Assembly: GCF_022829385.1 (NCBI RefSeq)
Contig: NZ_JAKSXX010000122.1
Location: 1 to 64,000, forward strand
Source: Methylobacterium sp. J-070
GTDB taxonomy: Bacteria > Pseudomonadota > Alphaproteobacteria > Rhizobiales > Beijerinckiaceae
Direction of reading: 5' to 3'
DNA length: 64,000 nucleotides
In this document: one piece after another, positions 27,371 through 35,969 of the stretch
Layout of the letters: each line of letters opens with the position of its first letter
Numbering within the stretch: the first letter of the stretch is position 1
Notes under the pieces: model-generated
What the model was told of the DNA's origin: nothing
Seen by the model: only the letters and a program-made list of their open reading frames with translations
The model's database searches: none
Translations under genes and position numbers: made by a program

Positions 27371-28351
27371 TCAGCCGCCCGTCCCGTCCGGGGTCAGGCC
27401 CGCCCGCGCGCCCTCGTCCGACCAGCGCGCGTACCACGCCTTGAACAGCCGCAACTGCGTCTCCGCGTAGTGGCACTGCCCGGCGCTCAGCGCGTCGGAG
27501 GCGTTGAAGTGGAGCGCGTATTCCGGGTTCCCCTCCAGCACCATCAGGTGCTTGTAGTACAGGACGAGGTCGGTGCCCTCGTCGAAGCTCGACAGGATCG
27601 CCAGGGCGGCGTCCAGTTCGTCCGCCCGGCGCCGGGCCGCGAGGTCGCCCGTGGCCGCCTTATCGCACAGCGCGACGAGATGCAGGACCTCGCGCGGCAG
27701 GACGTTGCCGATGCCCGTGATGGCGCCCCGGGCGCTGCAGTTGACGTAGCCGTGCACCACCTGCGTATCCACCCCGACCATCAGGGTGAGGTCGGGCGAC
27801 TGGCCGGTGATGTGCTCGGCCGCGTAGGTGAGCGCCTCAGCACCGCCGAACTCCTTGAACCCGACGAGGTGCGGGTAGCGGGCGCGGAGGCGGAAGAACA
27901 GGTCCGCCCGGGTCTCGAACCCGTAATGGGGACTGTTGTAGATCACCGACGGCAGGTCGACCGCCGCCTCCAGGATGCCGGCGAAATGGGCCTCCTGCGC
28001 GGCCGGCGAGGTGCCGCGCGACAGGACCCGCGGGATGATCATCAGGCCGTGGGCGCCGGCCGCCTTGGCGTGGGCGGCCAGCTCCGCCGCCCGCTTCGGA
28101 TTCTGCGCGCCGGTCCCGACGATCACCGGGACGCCGGCCGCCAGCAGCCGCTCGACGCCCGCCATGCGCTCCGCGTCGGTCAGGAGCGGCCAGTCGCCCA
28201 TCGAGCCGCAATAGACGACCGCCGACATCCCGGCCGCGACGAGTTCCCGTCCCTTCCGGGCGAGGGCGTCGAGGTCGGGCGAGCGGTCCGGCCGGCAGGG
28301 CGTCATCAGGGCCGGGATCGTGCCGGAGAAGATGTGTCGGTCTGAGGCCAT
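27371..28351 (-). CDS. dihydrodipicolinate synthase-family aldolase/lyase
   Basis: A 326-residue (alpha/beta)8 enzyme of the DapA/NAL group. The Schiff-base lysine lies in HLVGFKEFGG and the proton-relay tyrosine in LPSVIYNSPHYG. The usual G-T/S-T-G-E loop reads CGSMGDWPLLT. The tail GTDLVLYYKHLMVLEGNPEYALHFN is distinctive. True DapA is unlikely; a sugar-acid dehydratase (KdgD type) or a pyrroline-hydroxycarboxylate deaminase of hydroxyproline breakdown are the options. A 13-bp motif shared with the region upstream of the neighbouring binding-protein gene lies just upstream. Confidence 0.85.
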   Translation of the reverse strand: MASDRHIFSGTIPALMTPCRPDRSPDLDALARKGRELVAAGMSAVVYCGSMGDWPLLTDAERMAGVERLLAAGVPVIVGTGAQNPKRAAELAAHAKAAGAHGLMIIPRVLSRGTSPAAQEAHFAGILEAAVDLPSVIYNSPHYGFETRADLFFRLRARYPHLVGFKEFGGAEALTYAAEHITGQSPDLTLMVGVDTQVVHGYVNCSARGAITGIGNVLPREVLHLVALCDKAATGDLAARRRADELDAALAILSSFDEGTDLVLYYKHLMVLEGNPEYALHFNASDALSAGQCHYAETQLRLFKAWYARWSDEGARAGLTPDGTGG

Positions 28352-28449
28352 CGGCGGGCTCGCCTGGTCGGAGGAGAATCGTCTCGGCCGGCCGGGGAAC
28401 CCGCGGGACGGCGCGGCACTGCATGCCAGCGACGCGTCGGAGTGGCAAG

Positions 28450-28462
28450 GATTTTATACAAT
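28450..28462. promoter_or_regulatory. candidate GntR operator, copy 1
   Basis: GATTTTATACAAT in the gap between the DHDPS-family gene and the end of the GntR gene, about 100 bases upstream of the DHDPS start. The identical 13-mer occurs in inverted orientation at 29196-29208. FadR-type GntR sites typically centre on TnGTnnnACnA-like AT-rich palindromes, and this fits loosely (TTnTATACAA). Confidence 0.68.
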
Positions 28463-29130
28463 CACGGGCGCGAGTCCGGCGCGGCTGCCTCGCCGAGGAA
28501 GGTCATCAGCGCGGCGGCGACGTGGCCGATATGGTCGACCAGCAGGGTGCAGGCGGCCGAGGCGTAGCCGTTCCGGCACAGCCGGACGATCTCGCGGTGC
28601 TCGCGGTCGGCCCGCTCCAGTTCCGCCGCATCCGTCGAGAGCTGCAGGCGCGTATACCGGTCGCACTCGGCCAGCAGCGAGGTGACGATGCCCAGCGTGC
28701 GGGGCCGTTCGGCCCGGCTGTACAGGAGGAGATGCAGCTCCGTGTTGAGCGCGCCCCAGCGCGCCGTCGCCCCGTCCCGCAGGGCCGCGGCGTAATCCTC
28801 CAGCAGGGCGTCGGCCCGCTGGAAATCGTCGCCCGTCAGCAGGGGCGCCGACAGGGCGAGGAGGCGCGGTTCGAGGGCGGCCCGGAGTTCGAGGGCCTCG
28901 GCCGCATCCGCCGGGGAGAGGGGCGCCACCATGGCCCCGCGATGGGGCAGGATCCGCACCAGGCCCTCGGCCTCGAGCTGGAACAGGGCTTCCCGGACTG
29001 GGATCCGGCTGGCGCCGAACTCCGACGCCAGGCCATCCTGGCGGAGCTGCGACCCGGCCGGATAGCGCCCGTCGAGAATGCGCCGCCGGATCTCGGTGCC
29101 GATCGCGCCCGCGATGGTGCGGTTCTTCAT
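28462..29130 (-). CDS. GntR-family (FadR/FCD subfamily) regulator
   Basis: 222 residues. The N-terminal winged helix reads IGTEIRRRILDGRYPAGSQLRQDGLASEFGASRIPVREALFQLEAEGLVRILPHRGAMVAPLS. The C-terminal FCD domain has the metal/ligand His set in NTELHLLLY, ADREHREIVRLCRNG and LLVDHIGHVA. It lies between the DHDPS-family gene (same strand, downstream) and the divergent periplasmic binding-protein gene. An identical 13-bp AT-rich motif is found on both sides of it, so it probably represses both flanking genes and itself. Confidence 0.92.
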   Translation of the reverse strand: MKNRTIAGAIGTEIRRRILDGRYPAGSQLRQDGLASEFGASRIPVREALFQLEAEGLVRILPHRGAMVAPLSPADAAEALELRAALEPRLLALSAPLLTGDDFQRADALLEDYAAALRDGATARWGALNTELHLLLYSRAERPRTLGIVTSLLAECDRYTRLQLSTDAAELERADREHREIVRLCRNGYASAACTLLVDHIGHVAAALMTFLGEAAAPDSRP

Positions 29131-29195
29131 CGTCTCCCCCCGCGTCGGTTCCGGGCGGCCGGCCGAGCCCTTGACGGCGGCGCTCAGGTGTTGAA

Positions 29196-29208
29196 ATTGT
29201 ATAAAATC
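29196..29208. promoter_or_regulatory. candidate GntR operator, copy 2
   Basis: ATTGTATAAAATC, the exact reverse complement of the 13-mer at 28450-28462. It sits between the divergent GntR and binding-protein starts, 38 bases before the latter, in an otherwise GC-rich gap. Confidence 0.68.
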
Positions 29209-29246
29209 AGCGGGCATCGGCGCCCGATCTCGAGAGGCTGCCCGCG

Positions 29247-30830
29247 ATGACGCTCCACCGTCGCCACCTGCTGGCCGCCGCCGCCGCAGCCGGGATCGGC
29301 CGCCCGTACCTGGCCCGGGCCCAGCCCGGCGGCAGCGTGCTGCGCTTCATCCCGTCCACGCCCCTGCCGTCCCTCGATCCGATCGTCGCCACGAGCTACG
29401 TCATCCGCAACCACGGCTACCTCGTCTACGACACGTTGTTCGCCACCGACGAGAACTTCCGGATCCAGCCCCAGATGGTCGGCGACTGGCAGACCGCGCC
29501 CGACGGTCTGCGGTGGAGCTTCCATCTCCGCGACGGCCTCAGCTTCCACGACGGTTCCCCGGTCGAGGCCAAGGACTGCATCGCCTCCGTGGCGCGCTGG
29601 GCCAAGCGCGACGCCTTCGGTCAGACCCTGGCGGGCTTCGTGGAGGCGTACGGCCAGGAGGATGCGCGGACCTTCACCATCAGTCTGAAGAAGCCGTTCC
29701 CCCTGCTCCCGGCCGCGCTCGGCAAGCTGTCCTCCAACGTGCCCTTCATCATGCCGGAGCGCATCGCCCGGCAGGATGCCTCGAAACCGATCGCCGACGC
29801 CATGGGCTCCGGGCCGTGGCGCTTCGAGGCCCGGGAATGGATCCCGGGCCAGAACGCGATCTACACGCGCCACACCGGCTACCGTCCCCGCGAGGAGGCG
29901 CCCTCCTGGGCGGCCGGCGGCAAGGTCGCCAGGGTCGACCGGATCGAGTGGCTCGCCATCACCGAGGCGTCGGCGGCGGTCGGCGCGATGATCCAGGGTG
30001 CGGTCGACTGGTACGAGCAGCCGGCGATCGACCTGATCCCCGTCCTCAAGGGCAAGCCCGGGATCGAGATCCGCAACGTGCCCCTGGGGCTGATCCTGCT
30101 GATGCGGTTCAACCACACCCAGCCGCCGTTCAACAATCCCGAGATCCGCCGGGCCGTGATGATGGCCATGAGGCAGGACGACTACATGCAGGCCGTGGTT
30201 GGCAGCCCCGAATACTACCGCGAGGCGAAGACCTTCTTCACGCCCGGCTCGCCGATGTCGACCGGCGCCGGCGGGGCCGCCGCCATGACGGAGGACCTCC
30301 CCAAGGCCAAGGCGCTTCTGGCGAAGTCCGGCTACACCGGCGAGCGCGTGGTGCTGCTGGCCCCGGCCGACCAGCCGATCGCCTACAACCAGTCGCTCGT
30401 GACCCAGGACCTGCTCAAGCAGCTCGGGATGAACGTCGATCTGGTCTCCACCGACTGGGGCAGCTTCATCGCCCGCCGCGGCAACCGGGGCCCCGTCGAG
30501 GCCGGGGGCTGGTCCCTGTTCCACACCCTCTGGTCGGGCGCCGACGTGCTGAACCCGGCCCTGCACCCGCTGATCCGGGCCAACGGTTCGGCCGCCTGGT
30601 TCGGCTGGCCGGACGACCCGACGCTGGAGACGCTGCGCAGCGCGTGGATCGCCACGAGCGACGAGGCCGAGCAGAAGGCGCTGGCCGCGCGCATCGAGGA
30701 GCGGGCCTTCGCGGTGGTGCCCTACGCCCCGGCGGGCCTCGTGCAGCAGCCGATGGCCGTCAGCACGAAGCTCAAGGGCATGGTCATGGCGCCCGTGCAG
30801 TTCTTCTGGAATATCGAGAAGACCGCCTGA
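29247..30830 (+). CDS. ABC transporter substrate-binding protein (peptide/opine SBP_bac_5 family)
   Basis: A 527-residue periplasmic binding protein with a twin-arginine-like leader (HRRHLLAAAAAAGIGRPYLARAQ). Family blocks include LDPIVATSYVIRNHGYLVYDTLF, WSFHLRDGLSFHDGSPVEAKDCIASVARW, GSGPWRFEAREWIPGQNAIYTRH and FNNPEIRRAVMMAMRQDDYM, as in DppA/OppA relatives. GAGAGG precedes the ATG. No permease or ATPase gene adjoins it, so it must borrow a transporter encoded elsewhere. A 13-bp motif matching one upstream of the DHDPS-family gene lies in its promoter gap. Confidence 0.92.
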   Translation: MTLHRRHLLAAAAAAGIGRPYLARAQPGGSVLRFIPSTPLPSLDPIVATSYVIRNHGYLVYDTLFATDENFRIQPQMVGDWQTAPDGLRWSFHLRDGLSFHDGSPVEAKDCIASVARWAKRDAFGQTLAGFVEAYGQEDARTFTISLKKPFPLLPAALGKLSSNVPFIMPERIARQDASKPIADAMGSGPWRFEAREWIPGQNAIYTRHTGYRPREEAPSWAAGGKVARVDRIEWLAITEASAAVGAMIQGAVDWYEQPAIDLIPVLKGKPGIEIRNVPLGLILLMRFNHTQPPFNNPEIRRAVMMAMRQDDYMQAVVGSPEYYREAKTFFTPGSPMSTGAGGAAAMTEDLPKAKALLAKSGYTGERVVLLAPADQPIAYNQSLVTQDLLKQLGMNVDLVSTDWGSFIARRGNRGPVEAGGWSLFHTLWSGADVLNPALHPLIRANGSAAWFGWPDDPTLETLRSAWIATSDEAEQKALAARIEERAFAVVPYAPAGLVQQPMAVSTKLKGMVMAPVQFFWNIEKTA

Positions 30831-31206
30831 CCCAGGGGGGGCGTCGACGCGCTTGCGACGGCTCTCGGGCCTGAACTCCATCAGCTAGACCGTTTCAGGG
30901 GCTGCTTCCGACCCCTTGCTGGCGCACGGAACGTCTGCTTACAGGCTGTTGAAACACAGGCCGGCGACCGAGTCGGGTGGAAAATGGATTGGCCGCTCTT
31001 GGCTTGCATTCGCGAATACAGGGCATTCGACAGCAGCTCGAAACTACAAGTTTGTGAGCCGCCTCCACGCATCGATGCCGATTGCGCATCAATCGATCCA
31101 AGAATGATGTTGGACACGTAAACGGCTCTGCTCCACGAGTCCCGCTGAACAAAGGCTGCCGTTGCTCCGTGAGCACCGAGACGGGCCTCGACATCGGAGG
31201 ATCGCC
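30831..31206. other. gap upstream of galactarate module
   Basis: 376 bases, noticeably AT-richer than the surroundings from about 30950, with no credible gene. At 30928-30947 it holds GGAACGTCTGCTTACAGGCT, which recurs with three mismatches at 33843-33862 on the far side of the galactarate module. The promoter for the transporter gene should lie in 31020-31180, but no clear consensus was assigned. Confidence 0.5.
30928..30947 (+). repeat. near-direct repeat flanking galactarate module, left
   Basis: GGAACGTCTGCTTACAGGCT agrees at 17 of 20 positions with 33843-33862. The pair brackets the MFS/dehydratase genes. GTCCGCTT-type sequences also recur at 33788 and near 40907, so this may be a family of small dispersed motifs. 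Confidence 0.5.
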
Positions 31207-32571
31207 GTGGCTCAGGCAAAGCAAGCGCTCAAGCAGACCAAGGTCAGATATGTCATCCTGGCCCTGATCTTCCTCGCAACGACCTTCAACTACGTCGATC
31301 GCGCTACCCTGTCGGTCGCCGCCTCATCGATGCGAACCGAATTCGGCTTCGACGCGATCACAATGGGCCTCGCCTTCTCGGCCTTCGGCTGGGCCTACAC
31401 GGCGATGCAGATCCCAGGCGGCTGGGTGCTCGACAAGTACGGCGCTCGCCTCGTCTACGGCATCGGGCTGATCCTGTGGTCAGCCCTCACGATGATGCAG
31501 GGCCTCGTCCACGTCGTCTCCTTCACCTTCCTGGCGCTGTTCGCCCTGCGCTTTCTCATGGGCATCGCGGAGGCGCCGGCCTTCCCGGCCAACAGCCGCC
31601 TCACGGTGATGTGGTTCCCCACGAAGGAACGCGCCTTCGCGACCTCGATCTTCCAGTCCGCCCAGTACTTTGCGCTGGCCGTGTTCACCCCGGTCATGAC
31701 GTGGATCCTGCACGCCCATAGCTGGCAGGCGATCTTCTATTGGGCTGGCGGCGTCGGCATCATCCTCGGCGTCGTGTGGCTGCTCTACGTCCACGAGCCG
31801 CGCCACCATCGAGGCGTGAACCAGGGTGAACTCGACTACATTGAAGCCGGTGGCGGCCTGCCAAACATGGGCGACAAGCGCGATCAGATCCGCTGGTCCG
31901 AGGTCAAGGCCCTCGTCAGCAACCGCATGATGATCGGCATCTATATCGGTCAGTTCTGCCTGACCACGATCACGTGGTTCTTTCTGACGTGGTTCCCGAC
32001 CTACCTGCTCGAAGCGCGGGGCATGTCGATCCTCAAGGTCGGCCTCGTGGCGGCGATCCCGGCAATCTGTGGCTTCCTCGGCGGCCTCGCGGGCGGCCTA
32101 TGGTCGGACTGGATGCTCCGACGCGGCTTCAGCCTCACGACGGCGCGCAAGACGCCGATCATCGTCGGCCTATTGTTCTCCAGCACGATCGTGCTCGCCA
32201 ACTACGTGCCGTCCGACGTATTCGTGATCGTGGTGATGAGTGTCGCCTTCTTTGCCAAAGGCATCGGCAATCTCGGCTGGTGTATCGACGGCGATGTCTC
32301 GCCAAAGCAGATCATGGGCGTCAGCGGCGGCATCTTCAATCTGTGCGGCAACCTCGCCAGCATCGTCACGCCGCTCGCCATCGGCATCATCGTCAAGGAG
32401 ATGGGCTCCTTTGACCTCGCCCTCGTCTACATCGGCGTGGTCGCGCTGATCGGCGCTCTTTCCTACCTCGTCATCGTCGGACCGCTGAACCGTCTGGAAA
32501 TCCGCAGCGACGAGCACGCCCCGGATGCCGAACCCGTCCTGCCGCGCGACGTCGGCACCGCCCGGGCCTGA
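31207..32571 (+). CDS. MFS sugar-acid transporter (galactarate/glucarate type)
   Basis: 454 residues with about twelve membrane spans. FNYVDRATLSVAASSMRTEFGFD, then GWAYTAMQIPGGWVLDKYGARLVYG, ALRFLMGIAEAPAFPANSRLTVMWFPTKERA and GVSGGIFNLCGNLASIVTPLAIG are hallmarks of the anion:cation symporter family that includes GudP/GarP and DgoT. The GTG at 207 of kb 31 (position 31207) follows GGAGGATCGCC. The next gene, 30 bases on, is a galactarate/talarate dehydratase, so the substrate is probably an aldarate. Third-codon GC is lower than in neighbours. Confidence 0.92.
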   Translation: MAQAKQALKQTKVRYVILALIFLATTFNYVDRATLSVAASSMRTEFGFDAITMGLAFSAFGWAYTAMQIPGGWVLDKYGARLVYGIGLILWSALTMMQGLVHVVSFTFLALFALRFLMGIAEAPAFPANSRLTVMWFPTKERAFATSIFQSAQYFALAVFTPVMTWILHAHSWQAIFYWAGGVGIILGVVWLLYVHEPRHHRGVNQGELDYIEAGGGLPNMGDKRDQIRWSEVKALVSNRMMIGIYIGQFCLTTITWFFLTWFPTYLLEARGMSILKVGLVAAIPAICGFLGGLAGGLWSDWMLRRGFSLTTARKTPIIVGLLFSSTIVLANYVPSDVFVIVVMSVAFFAKGIGNLGWCIDGDVSPKQIMGVSGGIFNLCGNLASIVTPLAIGIIVKEMGSFDLALVYIGVVALIGALSYLVIVGPLNRLEIRSDEHAPDAEPVLPRDVGTARA

Positions 32572-32601
32572 GCGCCCCAACCCCAAACTCTGGAGGACTT
32601 C

Positions 32602-33732
32602 ATGGCTCAGGACACTGTCACCGGCATCCGCCTGCGCTCGGTCTACCTGCCGCTCAAGACCCCGATCAGCGACGCCAAGGTGCTGACCGGCCGGCAAAAA
32701 CCGATGACCGAGATTGCTATCCTGTTTTGCGAGGTCGAGACCTCGGACGGTCACCGCGGCCTCGGTATCAACTACTCGAAGCGAGCCGGTGGGCCGGGGC
32801 AGTTCGCCCATGCCTGCGAAATAGCCCCCTCGCTCCTCGGGGAAGACCCGAGCGACATCGCCAAGGCTTGGGACAAGCTTGCCTGGGCCGGGGCCTCGGT
32901 GGGCCGCAGCGGTCTCGCCGTGCAGGCGATCGGCGCCTTCGACGTGGCCCTCTGGGACCTGAAGGCAAAGCGCGCCGGCCTCTCGCTCGCCAAGCTCCTC
33001 GGGGCGCAACGCGACAGCGTGCGCTGCTACAACACCTCCGGCGGGTTCCTGCACACCCCGCTGGAGGAGCTTCTGGTCAACACCGACCGCTCCCGTGAGA
33101 AGGGCATCGGCGGCATCAAGCTGAAGGTCGGGCAACCGGATTGGGCCCTCGACATCGAGCGCGTCTCCCGCGTTCGGGAACATCTTGGCGAGGCGTTCCC
33201 GCTGATGGTCGATGCCAACCAGCAATGGGATCGTCCGACCGCGATGCGGATGGGCCGGATCTTCGAGCAGTTCAACCTGATCTGGATCGAGGAGCCGCTC
33301 GATTGCTACGACGCCGCCGGCCACGCGTCTCTGGCCGCCGCCCTCGACACGCCGATCGCCACCGGCGAGATGCTGACGAGCGTGTCCGAACATTGGGACT
33401 TCATCCGCCAGAACGGCGCCGACTTCCTGATGCCGGACGCGCCCCGGGTCGGTGGCATCACGCCCTACCTGAAGGTGGCGACGCTGGCCGAGTTCGCCGG
33501 CATGACCATCGCCCCACACTTCTCGATGGAGCTGCACATCCACCTCGCGGCTGCCATGCAGCGGGAGCCGTGGGTGGAGCATTTCGAGTGGCTGGAGCCG
33601 CTATTCAACGAACGCCTTGAGCTGAAAGACGGGCGGATGCTGGTGCCGACGCGCCCCGGCCTCGGCATCAGCCTCAGCGAGCAGGCGTTGACCTGGACCC
33701 GGGAGCTCGCAGCGTTCGGAAGTCTCAGCTGA
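32602..33732 (+). CDS. L-talarate/galactarate dehydratase (mandelate racemase subgroup)
   Basis: A 376-residue enolase-superfamily enzyme. Catalytic K173-x-K175 in IKLKVGQ; metal ligands D204 and N206 region in VDANQQW, E230 in WIEEPLD and E256 in ATGEML; general base H306 in APHFSMELHIHLAAAMQREPW, paired with the Asp of MPDAPRVGG. The CYNTSGGFLHTPLEELLVN and EHFEWLEPLFNERLELKDGRM segments closely follow my memory of the Salmonella L-talarate/galactarate dehydratase. It dehydrates aldarates to 5-keto-4-deoxy-glucarate. SD GGAGG precedes the ATG. Forms an operon with the MFS gene. Confidence 0.9.
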   Translation: MAQDTVTGIRLRSVYLPLKTPISDAKVLTGRQKPMTEIAILFCEVETSDGHRGLGINYSKRAGGPGQFAHACEIAPSLLGEDPSDIAKAWDKLAWAGASVGRSGLAVQAIGAFDVALWDLKAKRAGLSLAKLLGAQRDSVRCYNTSGGFLHTPLEELLVNTDRSREKGIGGIKLKVGQPDWALDIERVSRVREHLGEAFPLMVDANQQWDRPTAMRMGRIFEQFNLIWIEEPLDCYDAAGHASLAAALDTPIATGEMLTSVSEHWDFIRQNGADFLMPDAPRVGGITPYLKVATLAEFAGMTIAPHFSMELHIHLAAAMQREPWVEHFEWLEPLFNERLELKDGRMLVPTRPGLGISLSEQALTWTRELAAFGSLS

Positions 33733-33842
33733 TCGCTTCTTCGGGGTCCCCCTCAGTACCGCATGCCGGATCGGTACACCCTCCGTCGTCCGCTTTCGGG
33801 CAATAAGCAAATTGTCTCGGACGACCGAATTGAGTCGGATGC

Positions 33843-33862
33843 GGAACGTCCGCTTCGAGGCT
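33843..33862 (+). repeat. near-direct repeat flanking galactarate module, right
   Basis: GGAACGTCCGCTTCGAGGCT, the partner of 30928-30947. A related GTCCGCTTTCGGG lies 55 bases to the left at 33788-33800. Confidence 0.5.
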
Positions 33863-33928
33863 AGTGGCTGACTTCCGCTACCCACCCGCTCCGGACATCG
33901 CCTCGGCCAAGCTGATTGAATTCAGGCC

Positions 33929-34960
33929 CTAGCCCGTCTCCGAAACCCCCGCCTGCGCGAAGGTCGCCATGCCGGTGTGGCAGGCGAGCGCGCCCTTCAG
34001 CAGGCCCATCGCCAGGGCGGCGCCCGAGGCCTCGCCGAGCCGCATCCCGAGCGCCAGCAGCGGCACGAGGCCGAGCCGCTCCAGCACCTCCGCGTGGACG
34101 CCCTCCGCCGAGACGTGGCCGGCGAGGCAATGGTCGAGGGCGCGCGGGTCGGCGGCGTGCAGCACGGCCGCCGCCGCGGTCGCCACGTAGCCGTCGATCA
34201 CCACCGGGATCCGCTGAAGCCGGGCCGCCAGGATCGCCCCCGCCATGGCGGCGATCTCCCGGCCGCCGAGCCGCGCCAGCACCTGGAGCGGATCGTCGAG
34301 ATGGCCCGCATGGTGGGCGAGCGCCGCCGCCACGGCCGAGACCTTGTGCGACAGGCCGTCCCGGTCCACGCCGGTGCCGCGCCCGACCCAGTGGGCGGGA
34401 TCGCCGCCGTACAGGGCGGCGTAGAGGGCGGCCGCCACGGTGGTGTTGCCGATGCCCATCTCGCCGATGCCCAGGCAATCGGTGCCGGCGGCCACCGCCT
34501 CCATGCCGAACGCCATGGTGGCGACCGTGGCGCGGGCGTCGAGGGCGGGACCCTCGGTGATGTCGCCGGTGGGCATGTCGAGGGCGAGGTCGAACACCTT
34601 GAAGCCGAGCCCGTAGGCCGCGCAGATCTGGTTGATCGCCGCCCCGCCGGCCGCGAAATTGTCGAGCATCTGCCGGTTGACCGCGTCCGGGAAGGCCGAG
34701 ACGCCCCGGCGCGTCACCCCGTGGCTGCCGGCGAAGACGCAGACCAGCGGCCGGTCGAGGCTCGGCGGCGCCTTGCCCTGCCAGGCGGCAAGCCAGGACA
34801 CGAGGCTCTCCAGGCGACCGAGCGCGCCCGCGGGCTTGGTCAGCGTGGCGTCCCGGGCCGCGACGGCCGCCTGCGCCTCCGCGTCGGGGCCGGGCATCGC
34901 CCGCAGCAGATTGCGGATATCGTCGAACGGATTGGGTTCAGCCGTAATCGTTGCGGTCAT
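33929..34960 (-). CDS. cobT: nicotinate-nucleotide--dimethylbenzimidazole phosphoribosyltransferase
   Basis: A 343-residue CobT that makes alpha-ribazole phosphate for the lower loop of cobalamin. Conserved parts are LTKPAGALGRLESLVSWLAAWQG, VCVFAGSHGVTRRGVSAFP, CLGIGEMGIGNTTVAAAL, GRGTGVDRDGLSHK, VVIDGYVATAAAAVL and the catalytic-glutamate loop ALGMRLGEASGAALAMGLLKGA. The ATG at 34958-34960 is chosen; the frame opens 18 codons earlier. It is divergent from cobS across 136 bases, in which no cobalamin riboswitch was recognised. Confidence 0.97.
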   Translation of the reverse strand: MTATITAEPNPFDDIRNLLRAMPGPDAEAQAAVAARDATLTKPAGALGRLESLVSWLAAWQGKAPPSLDRPLVCVFAGSHGVTRRGVSAFPDAVNRQMLDNFAAGGAAINQICAAYGLGFKVFDLALDMPTGDITEGPALDARATVATMAFGMEAVAAGTDCLGIGEMGIGNTTVAAALYAALYGGDPAHWVGRGTGVDRDGLSHKVSAVAAALAHHAGHLDDPLQVLARLGGREIAAMAGAILAARLQRIPVVIDGYVATAAAAVLHAADPRALDHCLAGHVSAEGVHAEVLERLGLVPLLALGMRLGEASGAALAMGLLKGALACHTGMATFAQAGVSETG

Positions 34961-35096
34961 GGCAGCGATGATTTCCTGTGGGCACCCGCGGACGGGCGGA
35001 CGAAGCCGGGTCAAGACATCTATACTTGCCGCCCGCCCGACCGTTCGGGATCGGCGCCCGGACGGGCGCGGGTGCGGGCGGATGCGAGAGACCGCA

Positions 35097-35918
35097 ATGG
35101 ACAGGCAGACCGGCGGCGAGGCCGACTGGCCCGGGCGCGGCGCCCTCTACGACCTCGCCGGGTGCCTGCGCTTCTACTCCCGCCTGCCCGTGCCGCAAAT
35201 GCCCGGCGAGCCGGACCCGCACCGGTCCCCCGACTTCACCCGCCTGCCGCGGATGCTGCCGCTGGCGGGCGTGATCCTGGCCCTGCCGGCCGGCCTGGCG
35301 CTGGCGGCCGCCTGGAGCATCGGGCTCGGGCCGTTCCTGGCCGCCACGCTCGCGGTCGCGGTCCTGGTGGTGGCCACGGGCGCCCTCCACGAGGACGGGC
35401 TTGCCGACGTCGCCGACGGGTTCGGCGGCGGCGTCGACCGGGAGCGCCGCCTCGAGATCATGCGCGACAGCCGGATCGGCGCCTACGGGGCGGCGGCCCT
35501 GGTGCTCGCGCTGGCCCTGCGCATCGGCGCGCTGGCGACGCTCCTCGACCGGACCGGCTACGCCGCCGTCACCGCACTGGTCCTGACCGCCGCCCTGTCG
35601 CGGGTCGCCGCCCTCGCCCCGATGGTGCTGCTGGCGCCGGCCCGGCCGGGCGGCCTCTCGGCCGCGGTGGGCCGTCCGGACCGGGGGAGCCTGGCCACCG
35701 CCCTCGGCCTCGGCGCCGCGCTGGGGCTCGCCGCCGTGCCGTTCGGCCTGTCGCCGGGGGGCGTCGCGCTGGCGTTCGTCGCCGCGGGCCTCGGGGCGCT
35801 GGGCCTGACCCGGATCGCCCGCGACAGGATCGGCGGCCAGACCGGCGACGTGATCGGCGCCTGCCAGCAGGTCGCGGAGATCGCCGCCCTGCTGGCCCTG
35901 GTGGCGGCGGCGGGTTGA
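35097..35918 (+). CDS. cobS: adenosylcobinamide-GDP ribazoletransferase
   Basis: A 273-residue polytopic enzyme joining AdoCbi-GDP and alpha-ribazole, the last step of cobalamin assembly (also called cobV). The diagnostic segment is TGALHEDGLADVADGFGGG followed by RRLEIMRDSRIGAYGAAAL. The rest is a run of Leu/Ala-rich membrane helices, ending IGGQTGDVIGACQQVAEIAALLAL. GAGAG precedes the ATG at 35097; an in-frame ATG at 35082 also exists. It is the divergent partner of cobT, which makes its substrate. Confidence 0.95.
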   Translation: MDRQTGGEADWPGRGALYDLAGCLRFYSRLPVPQMPGEPDPHRSPDFTRLPRMLPLAGVILALPAGLALAAAWSIGLGPFLAATLAVAVLVVATGALHEDGLADVADGFGGGVDRERRLEIMRDSRIGAYGAAALVLALALRIGALATLLDRTGYAAVTALVLTAALSRVAALAPMVLLAPARPGGLSAAVGRPDRGSLATALGLGAALGLAAVPFGLSPGGVALAFVAAGLGALGLTRIARDRIGGQTGDVIGACQQVAEIAALLALVAAAG

Positions 35919-35969
35919 GGACGCATCGGATGTCATGACCCGGCCACGATCCCCCGGCCAAGGTTTTTG

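Noticed and set aside
30881..31219. IS remnant in the AT-richer gap before the galactarate transporter
   Set aside because: Open frames on both strands show no DDE or other transposase motifs and no paired terminal inverted repeats.
34961..35096. Possible cobalamin riboswitch between cobT and cobS
   Set aside because: No B12-box-like GCCACTG or other conserved core was found, and 136 bases shared by two divergent genes are too short.
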